Shown: one piece after another, positions 44,401 to 57,200 of the stretch
Layout: the number at the start of each line of letters is the position of its first letter
Position numbering within the stretch: position 1 is the first letter of the stretch
From: Panopea generosa
Lineage: Eukaryota > Mollusca > Bivalvia > Adapedonta > Hiatellidae
Assembly: GCA_029582155.1 (NCBI GenBank)
Contig: CM055894.1
Coordinates: forward strand, 31,463,707-31,527,706
DNA length: 64,000 nt
Direction: 5' to 3'
The notes under the pieces: model-generated
Told to the model about the DNA's origin: nothing
What the model saw: the letters and a program-made list of their open reading frames with translations, nothing else
Databases searched by the model: none
Position numbers and translations under genes: made by a program

Positions 44401-47400
44401 TTTTGGATCTATTTCATTAGTATAATGTTGATATTTCTTTTTCATGTGTTTGATGTGCAGATGGAAAATTCCATCCCAAAGGAAAACTATTTTAACGATA
44501 ACGAGGTTCTACCGAGGGACGGAATTTTCCATAAGCACCGAACAGCATATAAAGGATAGTTTCTCTTGTATGCAAACCTAACTGTGTATTATTTAGATAT
44601 TGTATTCCGGATCATTAATGATAGTAGCGCAATATACTATAGTTTTTTATGAATGAATACGTCATAGCATAAGTATTTTACGAATGACGTTACGTCATTG
44701 CGCAAGGATTTTATGAATGACGTTACATCACAGCGTAATAATTTTATCTTGGCCTATGCTGTGATAGAAACACATTACTCCGGAAATAATGGAGATATCC
44801 ATAGCCGGTGTACAAGAAATAATGTAGCTATTTTGCCAAAAAAAGATACGTCGACGTACTTATTTATATTCCCACAGCATATTGTCAGACGGACATAGTA
44901 GACATTTGGTCGGACGACATTCGGGTATCTTCAAATCCAGTTTCCGACTTGGCTTACATGTCGCTGCATGGATCAGAAACACCGTTCAAGATTGTTCCTG
45001 TAGATGACAAGGTTGTATTGACCTACGTGATTTCGTCATCTGTTGATGTAGAGGTGATGACCGTGTCTTTAAGTACCAAACGAGTTGGCTCAGTAACCCT
45101 AGAACAGTTCAAAAAGTTCACAAGAGATGCCGTGACCACACAGGTGAGAACAAATATCACAGTTTAAAAATGACCAGACAATAATGTCATTTTATCATCA
45201 AATGTATTAAACTTGTTGCCATATTAGATAGTAAGAGGCTCTAACGAGCATAATGTTAGCAAGTCGAAATGTTTTAATATCAGAAATATAAAGGGCACAG
45301 TTATCGGAACAATAAGAGAAATTATATACGTATCACGAACCGAAGGGTTGTAAAAATCGCCAGTCAAAGTGCAAACATGTTTCCACTAGCTGAATGTCAG
45401 TATATGTTAAAAATAAAATGTAATGTAACAATATATGTAACTGTAAGACACAAATACCTAACAATGGGTCAATACAAGTAGTACCACAAAACTCTTCATA
45501 TGCAATACGAGTAATTGTATTCATGAAATAGTTTTTTTATGCTCAGCTACCGCTTTGTCTGTCTATCTGTATATCGGAACGTCTGTCCGAGTCTTTGTCC
45601 GGAAAATAATTGGAAAAGCTCTGAAGGAACCTCGATACACTTGAATCATGACAGAGGGTAGTGTGTGGAAGTACAGGGCGAGATAACCTTAATCGTAGTG
45701 AAATGACGTAATAGTCTCACCTTCATTTTTTTTTATTTTTTGCTTTTTCCGGAGAAAATATCGAATGTATTGAAAGCGAATGTATTGAAATGCGAATTTG
45801 AACATGGATTAATAGCAGTGTGTTGAGATGGAGAGAGAACATATCATAATTCTATCTTGAATAATGACATAATTTCTTCCCTTTTGTATCTTTTTTTTCT
45901 GTTATATTTGCATGTCCGAAATATCTAGTTGATATAAGTTTGGAATGAATTCCAGGAATTGAATTTGAACGACACTTTGAACATGGGTACAGATCAATGG
46001 GTGGAAGTGCCAAGTGCAAGAATCAAAACTATATATTGAAAATTCCTTTGCAACCAATTACCCTTTACGTACTCAATGTAGCTATTTTTCGATCATAAAA
46101 TTAATGTTAAATAGCATCGGTCAGTCTCTATGTGTTTCAACAACTTTTTAACAAACGCTTCTTTCGATAGACAAAGACCGACCTAGAAAATGTCGATGAG
46201 GTTTCATTCGACCTGGAGGGATCTATTGGAAGTATCATAGAACTGACTGTCTATCTGAGATCTGGCGAAGAGGAAGATGCGACTGTAAAAGTGGAAGACG
46301 TTCTAATTGAAGCTTGTTACAAGCCAGTGGGTATGTTTGTTACTATCAAAGTAACTGATGCTGGCGCCTCCCACAGTCTCATTTTTGCGAAATATTTAAT
46401 TTATTGTTCTCCTTTCCTCTTCCGTTCTTTGTTCTAACATTATACTATTAAATACTTTTTAATTCACCTATATTATAAACACCATACTAGCCTAAAAAAT
46501 GCAACACCATAAATGCTACTTGCTAACCAGTTACAATAAATATTTTCTTGTCATCCAAACGAAATGTCAAGGACACGGTGCACGGATGGTAAGAGCTATT
46601 TTCTGACGAATTTGAATAGAAAAGAATGTAACAAATCATATAAATAGTGATCATTGTAAACACATAAATGTATAAAGTACTTTCAGCCGTGTAGTTTGCA
46701 TAATATGCATCTGTTGACTTGTTTCTTTCCAGAGACCTGTATGGAATACCTTGCTGATCATCACTTGGGTCTTAATTCAACTGATATTCAAGATGGTTCT
46801 GAACCTTCTGATGCTTTAGAAGGTGGCAGCGGTTGGTACCCAACACCTTTGGAAAAAACCGTTTTGGTTGTGGATTTAAAAGACGACTCAGCAAGTGTTT
46901 ATAATGTCGAGTTAAAGGCTGTTGATATGATTCAAGTCAACTTTATACTAAAGACGTCGGATGACATTGCCGTGCAAAGAATAGCAGTAAGTCATTATAC
47001 TTTTTTAACGGATGATGCAAACGCAGTGGATCAGATTATGAATATTTACAGGCATTGACTAAAGTATTTTTAATCGCATTTGAAAGCATAATAAGATCAT
47101 TGCATGTTAAATTTTTAAGAAAAGCAATCGTACATGTTATATATATTTCTAAGTAAAGCAATCATACATATTATATATATTTCTAAGTTAAGTGTTTTCG
47201 TATTTTGAAGTACTCGCACATTTGTCAGTTCAAATGCTAAATACCTTTTAATGAGATACAATGTATATTTTAACGTAATTATTCGAATTTGTATCGACTG
47301 ATCGCCTTACTCTGGACAGGAAATAACAGGTAAAAGTTTACATAAACTGCTATAGATATTAAAACAGTATTGACTGATATCAAAAAGACAATACATTATG

Positions 47401-50400
47401 TTATGACCGTAACAAACAAGTCGTTTTATTTGATAAATAAAATTAAATGTACAATAACATAAGGAATGTCCAATATTTTTCAGTATCCGTTGGACTTTTC
47501 CCCGGAACATGCAATTGTTGATTTCCTCGGCCAAGTTGGAGCAGAGATTAAAATAGAGTTTTTGGCAGAGGCTGGCAAATCTCCATCAGTTCATGACCTG
47601 AAGGTCGAGGCTTGTTCTGAACCTCTAATATCTTCCACCTCAACACCAGTTTCTTCAACCGGTATGTATTTTGCACATAATAGCAAACATATCTATTTTA
47701 GTAGGTCACGTCAAACTGGTGCACCGTGTGTAAGTTGAATTCAAATTATATTTTGTCGGTATACGTTTAAACAACAATATTTTATAACAAAAATACAAAG
47801 TTATAGAAACATTTTAATATAAACATTTCAAATATTAGAAATGTTTTAAGAATTAAAATGAAAGCTTAACGATTAATATATGTCTTATTAACATATTTGT
47901 AGATATTGATACCTTATATGTAATAAAACATAGTTTTGCATTATAACCGTATGTGTAGTGTTGTGCAAACATGCACAATATAACATCACATATGTATTGT
48001 GTACAATCAGAATACATTGTGTTTGAAATATCTACTATGTACATTTTGATGCATGTAGTTTAAGGAAACATACATGTTACCTATGTCCTATTTCTTACGA
48101 ATGTATAATGAATACAGTTGTACAGCAATAACAAGATAATTTCATTTCATTTTATTCCTAACGATAAATTACTAAGATCTCTTGAATAAAATATTCAGTT
48201 AATTAAGTAAATATTTTAACGACTTGGAGTTTATCTTCAACTTATGTTTCTTCTTCCTGAATCCGAGTCTGAGCAAACCGGTGATATCAACGGCACTATG
48301 TGTTCGTATATAGACTGCTGTATTGAGACGCATAATGAATTGTAGATAATGGTACAGTACGTACGTATTTAGCTTTGAAAAATGACATTTCAGTGTCAGA
48401 TTTAACTTGCGAAGTGTAATAATTTATTCAACTGATGTTTTTCATTATACGAGAAATGAGTGATCACTGGTTTCGCATCGCTCGAACTATGACATCATTT
48501 TTGTTAGAATAATATGTTTATACCAGAACTGTTACCGATAGATAAACATATTATCTCTTTCTTTAAACAGAGATTTGTATCCCTGACCACATCCTTATCC
48601 ATACCGACGGATTAAGAATATATGTAGAAAACCTCGAAGGGGGTCAGAAACGACAGAGTGGTGAAAAACCGAAAGGAGCGCCAACACAAGCGCTTCTGGG
48701 ATCGGGAGCATCCTACACTCTTCAAGAAGGAGTTACAGAAGCAGCTTACGTTATTGTTATAGAAGCCGACGACGTATCTACCGTAACAGATGTACAGGCA
48801 AGATTCTCGTACGTGTCCAAGATGACACTGGCAATATATGAAACTGAAGATGATACAGTACCAACTAAATCAAAGGTAAGGCATGTAAGACAATGTGAGA
48901 CAAGATGAGACAAGGTGAGATATGTGGATTTAACATTTAAACAGTAGAGTGTAAAATGTATGTGTATAGTAACCTATAACCGATACGTTTTAAATCCAAA
49001 CACACTTGAAATACATATAGATCAGAAGTGTTAGCATCTAAACTCTTAAAGGGAATTCATCAGGAATGTTCAAACTTTTAAAATTGGCTAAAAACATATT
49101 TTTCCAATATATCATGCCTATATATACTCTCTAAACCCCATATTGCCAAAAGGACATTAATTAAGCATGCCAAAATAATATGTGCAAAAGGGATCTTAAA
49201 CTTGGTCTACGCGCCTAGGTTAAACAAAAATAGATTTCCCGTCATTGATACAGGCTTACACATAGTAAACAATGTTTTATCTTAGAAAGAGTCTGAATGA
49301 CGTCAACCAGTATTAAGTGCGGTCTATTTTCCGAATGGGGATTACTTTCAAGTTTACCTATCCAATTTAGATATCAGTGTTGTGACGTTTTGGTGGATTT
49401 GACATACAAAACCATTCGTATTGCATTATTAATGATAATGAGATGCTTTTTATTCATTTTAATATTTTTATTATTTTTCCTGATATTCTTTAAATATTTA
49501 TAATGTACGATCATGAACTTTTGAATGGTTCTATGAGAGTGAAAAATACGAAGTTCTGTATGGCTGTACCCGTATTTGATAGGAATTTTTAATACAGCTA
49601 TGATACAATACAAACTACATTTGTATTACAAACATTACTACTTTAAACATTGCAACTGTATACTTCATAGCTTATAGTGTTCTTATTATAGATACATATA
49701 ACTGCTTCAACACATATTTACATCTACCATAATTATCGTGGTTTATTTCTTATCAAAGAAAATGCTAATTTTATATGACAAAAACTGACTCAACCTTGGG
49801 AGAACTTGGCCAATAATAAAACCCACGGACACCTTATAACTGGAATTAATCCATAACAACTATTTCCCGTTATAGGTAAAAGTTAATAAAACTAATTCTA
49901 ATTTTCTAATTGATTTTGTTTATATATTAAATTATATAGTATAAGTATATATAAGTAAAAGTGAGAAGCTTGTTTTTAACTCATACGTATATTTATTTAT
50001 TTTAAGACGTTTAAAAATGTCGCCGATGAAGAATTTATTGATATCCACATCAACGGTGACGGTAACGTTGTGAAGCTGATAATGGACAAACGTGAAGGCG
50101 AGGTGAATCAACCAATCATTTCGGAAGTCTTGGTCAAGGCTTGTTATTTCCCAACAGGTAAGTGTGTTTCGCTTATTGAATACAGATCTAATATATACGT
50201 TTATTGCATTTCCATGTGTATGGTTGAATATCAACACATTGATTACTGGGTTGGTATTCACCAACCATTCTTAAGACTATTTCTAGACTTGAACTCAGGA
50301 ATGAATTTTGAACAACACACTTCAATACTATTTTTGAGGCCAAAATTTGCAAGCACATAGGAACACTCTAACATATAATAAAACTATAATAAAACTCTCA

Positions 50401-51150
50401 CAATTACTCTATCTGTCATTGTAAACTAGTTATCTATGGTTGAAATTTGGATTTTCAAGCTAAAGTCTAAGAATATTCTTAAGAAAGGTTGGTGAATACG
50501 ATAGGTTCAATTGGATAATCGCTCACGTCTCCTGCTGAAAATGTCCCCCGATCGGATAAAGTGTTGCAATACTTTATATTGTCTTATTCTAATTATTTTG
50601 GCATTTTATTGACAGAGGTGTGTTATGAAGATTTATCTGACTCTCATATGGTCGCCACCGGTCCTGAAGGAGAACAAGGTATGTTTGTGACATTTTTAAA
50701 ACAGTTTTATGTGCACTTCTTGCATTCTGAAAGATATAGTGGAAAAACTTTTCATTTGTCCGAAACATTCGTCACTGAGCCATATTTTTAAAAGTAATGT
50801 AGAACGTTTTAAAAGAACATGAACAAAAACAATGAGTATGCGTATCACGCACGAAACTAACCCTAAAAAGTCAACATGCTATCATTTTATTGCAATATAT
50901 ATAAATAGATTGTCATCTTTAAAATTAATTTGCTCTCAGTAATACAGGGTTACATTATAGTGTTTGCACAATATGGGAATATATTGTACGTGTATGTATT
51001 GTGCTGAAAACAATATTGGACGAGCTGCCGTAAACTATAAAGTAGGTATAAACATTCTAAAACACAAAACATAATATTTACTAGCAAAAATATGATTTTA
51101 AAAGTTTTTTTTTTTTTAATTTTATTTTTTATGCGTGCATGGAGAGAGGA

Positions 51151-51227
<77 letters not shown>

Positions 51228-54200
51228 GAGAGAATGAGAGGGGTGGGTGGGGTGTGGAGCGAAAGGCATGTTGTTGACCAGACGTGGAAACGCTTTTGAT
51301 GTTGTCTTTATTCCGTTTTTAACTGTAAACATAACTCGGTTGTTTTGTAAAACGATTCAAACAGTAATACTTTGAAGCATTGTGTATATAAGATGTATTT
51401 ATGTATAATTGTAGATACTGTTCCACAAGATATAACGACATCTAAGGGATTCAAGCCAATACCAGATGATGAAGATATGGTCACGATAACCATGAACTTT
51501 GGAGCACCAAACATCACTGATGTTTATAACATCGAAGTGTCAATTAAGAATGTTGCAATCGGAGTACCAGTAGTAATAACTGTCTTGGATTCATTTTATC
51601 TTGAGGTTGACGCAAGAGAGGTATTTCAATTTCACATTGTCTATGTGTGCACTTACTGATGATATTTTATAATCAAATAATTTAAATAATTAATGGATTA
51701 ATCGTAAGTACAAATCGTATAAACATTTTTACATGTCTTTGACCATGTTTGTATAAGAACACATGGAAAACGATAGACATATACTAAACGTTCAAAACCA
51801 AATCATTAAAGTATAAATGCAGTGTTTGATATATCTTCATTATTTTTGTGCATATATATATATATATCAAAAATATTTTTTATTTACTTTTTTATTTTCA
51901 TTCTCCAATACATTGCACTATTAAAATGACAATTTATTACATGTATAGCATTTGCACAAGTGTATTCTTTTTAAAATGACTATTATGCATAAATTGTTCC
52001 GGATTACAGAGTTGTTTTCCTATAAGTAATGACGTTTTAGATATATTACTTGAAAAGTTAATTTAATTGACACTTACTACTATTATTATTTTCATAATCT
52101 TCAACATATTATACATTTAATCTACAAAGTAACGATTTAAACTGACTTTATTTACTTTCTTGCAGTACCCAGTATCAAGTAACGACATAGTTGTTATCGA
52201 CAATTTCCTCGGTACAGTTGGCAGTTATATTGAAGTTAATTTCGAGGCTCGTGACGGATATACCCCTGTTGTGAAGCTTCTGTTTGTCGAAGCGTGTTCA
52301 CATCCTAAGGAATTATCCACATCCACACAAATGTCAACTACCGTAACAGAGTCTTCTACATCATCTACTTCCGTATATTCAACGCCGTGTATGTTTAAAT
52401 TTGTTAATTTGCCAAAGCGGTCCTGTTTCTTGTATTTGGTATTGGTTGCGGTAGTATTTAACTTATTTAGAAAACATGAAGTATTAGGTTACTCGAGGTT
52501 CTATATCACATATTGTTATTGTTAGTTATTTTGAACTACGTTTAAAACAATGTCATATTTGTAATAGTTTGAGCTAGCTCAATACGAGTTGTGTTTCATT
52601 GTGTTTACATCAAACTTATACAGCGGTTATATAATTGTAAAATATTGGACACGTTATTGAATGGCTTAATGTGATATTTATATTAGAATTATGGCTCTCT
52701 AATTGTCAAGAATTGCGTTATTTGTCCTTGTGTGCTCTATTTCCCTAACAGTTATCATGTTATCATTACTGTACTTACACAGTAGCTATATAATTATACC
52801 ATCTCAGATAAGTAATTGAACTGGCCAAATTTGGTTGATAAGGTCGAAGTCATGACCCTCCAATCATCAACATTGTGAGATGTGTTCTTTTGAGCCATCT
52901 AGCAACTACAGTTTTCCCATTTGTTTGTGTTTTGGATTTGTTGTTAAGTGTGACAAAACTGTTAAATATATTTAAATTTAATCTTGTTCCATCGTTAAGA
53001 TTAAGAGACAATTTAAACAAAATATAATTCCAAAGACTAATGTGACGGTTGTTAATTACAAAATTACAAAAACAAATATAAAGCTTCTGTAAAACTTAGA
53101 TGTTACCATTTACATATGGTTATGCGTTCACTTGAGATGTTAAAATTTACATATGGTTATGCGTTCAATTGAGATGTAAATATTTACATATGGTTATGTG
53201 TTCACTTGAGATGTTAATATTTACATATGGTTATGCGTTCACTTCAGATGTTAATATTTACATATGGTTATGCGTTCACCTGAGATGTTAAAATTTACAT
53301 TTGGTTATGCGTTCACTTGAGATGCTAATGTTTACATATGGTTATGCGTTCACTTGAGTAAAAATTGATTTGATGTTTGAATATCAGTGAATTTAATCTG
53401 ATAAAGATATATGGGAAGTAAAGAAAGCAACCAAGAGAAGACAATAGCACACCCTGTTTTACTGTGTCTGTTTATAAAAGTTTCTGAAACATGCAACGAC
53501 CCCTGTGAGTCGTAGTACCGGCCTAAGCGGTATTCTGTTTTTAAACAGCGCTGTTTTAACTTCATAATTCCAAGGACTCCAAGGCATTTCAACTTTGCTG
53601 TGTTTCCGTTTCCACACAAGTATATCGATTATCGATACTGATATATTAAAAGCGTACTTGAAGTTGACGATCATATCTGAAATGAAACGTGTTTTAGCTA
53701 TGACAATATTCAATCATCCTGTCTAAATTATACACTAAATAAATACTTATTATTTCCACAGTATATTACTGAATGTTTTAGTGGCTTCCGTCGGTTCTTC
53801 AGTTATATTTATTTACAGTTGTTTGTGAGGAAATTGCAATTGACGTCCTATCCAACGATGTGTCATTTACCGTATCCTCGTCCGGATTCGTGGACCAACC
53901 TAGACAAGCCCTCGAAGGGTCAGGAAATTCCTATTCCGCCTCTCCTTTTGCATCAACTGAAATAATGAGCATCACAATATCTTCTCTGGATACCCCAACT
54001 ATAGAGGAAATAACATTCGCCACCAAAAATGCAAAGTCTGTTACAGTAAACGTTCTGCCGAGTGAGGGACTCCTGTCAGTATACGAAGAGGTACAAAATC
54101 ATTATTTATATCGGTTTCATATATCTGTAAATTGTTGTTCATGGAAACAAGATATATATTTTTCATATCGGCTTTATTAACCTGCTACAATAAATTAATG

Positions 54201-57200
54201 TTGTTTTAATAACATTACATTAGACATAAATATTTAAACAATTAAAACTAACATAAATTTTAGTCATCACCAATAACACCATATGCAGATTTTTTTATTC
54301 AATATGTGTAAGTTTTCTTAAATATGTAAATACGCTGATGAAACAAAAACCTGATACTAATTGAGTCATTTCTATTAAATATGTTATTTTCAATTCAGGT
54401 CAGATCCAACCTCATTGACGGAGAAGTGATAACATTTTCTATTCCTAATGGTATTGCAATGGGATATGTCGTTGAAATAGAACTAGTAAGACGGAATAAC
54501 GAAAACAATCCACTTGAAATAAGTCAACTGGCAATAAAAGCATGTTATGTTCCTAAGGGTATGTACACAGTTTCATTCTCAACTACTCAACTTACCATAT
54601 TGGATGATTTACTAGTTATGTTTCAAATTGTATTGTATACACTACTGCTAATAGAAATATGTAATTAACTTTCTCATATGAGGTCCACCGTGGCCGATTT
54701 TTTCGAAGACGCTTTTGTCTAGTGACCACTTATCTATCACGGTTTAAGTTGTGGGTTCGAGTTCAGTTCGATCCAGATACGGTTCGTGTGGTTTGCCTGT
54801 TATTTACGGAAGGACGGTGGTTCAACTAGAGGAATCTCATTCTCACTACTAGCCATCATCATTGATACTTAAAAAAATATTTTCATAATCTCTCAGGGGA
54901 TCTTGTCAGACAAGATACATTACTCTGTTTTGAGTTAGACAGATTTATGGTGGACTTGTCATTAGCCAAGAGTAGTTATTTCATTACCCACTGACATACG
55001 GCTCAAATGTCTTCATGGCCTTTCAAGAATCTTTTTAAAGTTAAACATACCATTTATGGTCTATTTAGACTTTAGAATTTGGTCATGCATTTCTTTATGA
55101 GTAGTATGTAACTATCTCCTTGTAGCTCACTAAATGCTAATGTTGTCCTTTAACTTGTTTTAGTGTTAATTGATAACATTAAAAGCATTGATAATACTGT
55201 TGCATTTATATGTATGGACATATTTATAGTTGTTAGGTATTATCGAATTTAAAACATCTAGATGTGAGGTAGGATTCAAGTTTGAGACACGATACACGGT
55301 TTGATAAAAGGAAATGAATATAATTGTAAGATTTGCATTTGCAGAAATCTGTGTGGAAGAATTAACCGACCAATCCGTGCATTTGGAATCTGAAACACCG
55401 AGTAAGTCTGGATCTACCTTGGATGATGCCTTCAATTCTTCGCCTGACCTTGGATGGTTACCGAAAGTTGCTGGCACTGATACGTCTGTACTTATATCCG
55501 CTGATACAAACGATGAAAATAGCAAAGTATATGCCGTCACTGTATCTATTCGAGGTTTCGAAGTTTTGGAAGTATATTTGAAAGACATCAATGACGACGC
55601 TGTTGATTCCCGAAAGGTGTGTAATAAAGAGTATATCAAATTGTTTGTAAACAATATATTTTGACATGTATATATTACATATATTCTGAGTATTGCATGA
55701 AAAATGAAATTCTTAAATTGTTCGGAACAATTTGTTATTCACATATTGTCGCGTAATGCCTTGTTGATATATATTTTTCTTATATTAAGCGGTTAAGCGT
55801 GTATGGTGTAAAGATAATATATGCTGTTTTTCAAACATTAAACCTTGTCAATACAATTTGGTAAATGAAATTTCAGATATCAGATATTTGGAGAGATTGA
55901 TATCCGAGATATTGCTTAGAAAAAGTGGGTGCAATTAAGCTTATTCATTGTGACTGTGAATTTAAACCATTTCAATAAATCAAGAGAAATAATGCCTGAC
56001 CCTTGCAATGAAACTGACAAGTTGTTATATAGATGTGTGTTAGTTAATTATCTTGATTCTTTTTTTTTTTCGCTTCTTCAGTATGCGGTAGACAATTCCG
56101 GTGACATGACCAATATCATAGTGAACTTTGAAGGAAAGACAGGTGCCGTTGTAGAGTTTGAATTTGATATAGATTCTAATAAAAACAATCAACAAGTAAA
56201 GGGATTGACAGTAGAGGCTTGTTCTCACCCAGTGACTGCCTCAACCACCCAGCCAACATCAACTTCTTATTCAACCACAGAAGGTGCGTACCATCAATAG
56301 CGGATCTTGAGGCCAAAAGTTGGGATGTATAATAAAATTTACTTAAAATCCGGCGTTTTGAACGGGTACGCCCAATAAAGTGCCAAATACGTTTATAACG
56401 CCCCAAGTCTGAAAATTGTATCGTTAAAATCGTGTTTTACCGTTTCACCCCACAACGTATTAAAATCCTATCCTTATCGAAAATCTACTTTTATATGGGT
56501 ATATAAACTTTAATTTGTTTTACAGCTGTTTGTGTTTTCACTGACGCAATATTTGAAGAACTGTTTAAGGAAGTATCAACGCAGGACAGAATTGGTTTTA
56601 TTGATTTGGATGGCGACAATGAGTTTTCAGCTGCCGAAGAGGCATTTGCAATTGGTGATGAAATACCTGCCGATACTGTATTGCATATTCTTTGTAAAAA
56701 CTGGTAAGCCTTTGTTCGTTCGTGTAAATACAATACTGAATAGTTTTGTCAGCACGCTGTGCATTTTTGTCAAACTGCTATCTGGCAAACACATGAATTC
56801 AATTATTAAAAATATAAATGCACATCATCCTGTAATATTCAACGGACACACCCAAATCAGCTTAACTCAACCAATGAAAATACAAAAGATAATTACAACA
56901 TATACAATTGCCTTTGAACGACCAGTTGTAAAAACAACACTATGTAAATTGCAGCTGGGCGACGGGTAAACGAGACCTTACTATTTCTCTGCTGGCAACA
57001 TTTTAAAATATACAAATAACAGAAAGTCAGAGTTTGGTCATCGGGAACAAGAATCATTCGCTACTGTACATGCCATTAAAATATTTGTATTGTATAACTT
57101 ATTGGTCAGTTGACTAAATCTTCGTATTTTATTTGTAGCACGTGTGTGGACACAGAAATAGAGTGCATGGAAAAGGAAGAGTGCGACGGTATGATATTTT

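Larger units (their letters stand above)
39125..47661 (+). repeat. Tandem duplication of a four-exon cassette with introns
   Basis: Unit 1 is 39125-43217 (intron 17 and exons 18-21); unit 2 is 43218-47661 (intron 21 and exons 22-25). Exon lengths match (266, 160, 254, then 247 versus 178 because of a shorter linker), and introns also align, for example after exons 18 and 22. Exons 14-17 (34902-39124) are an older third copy. Confidence 0.9.
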
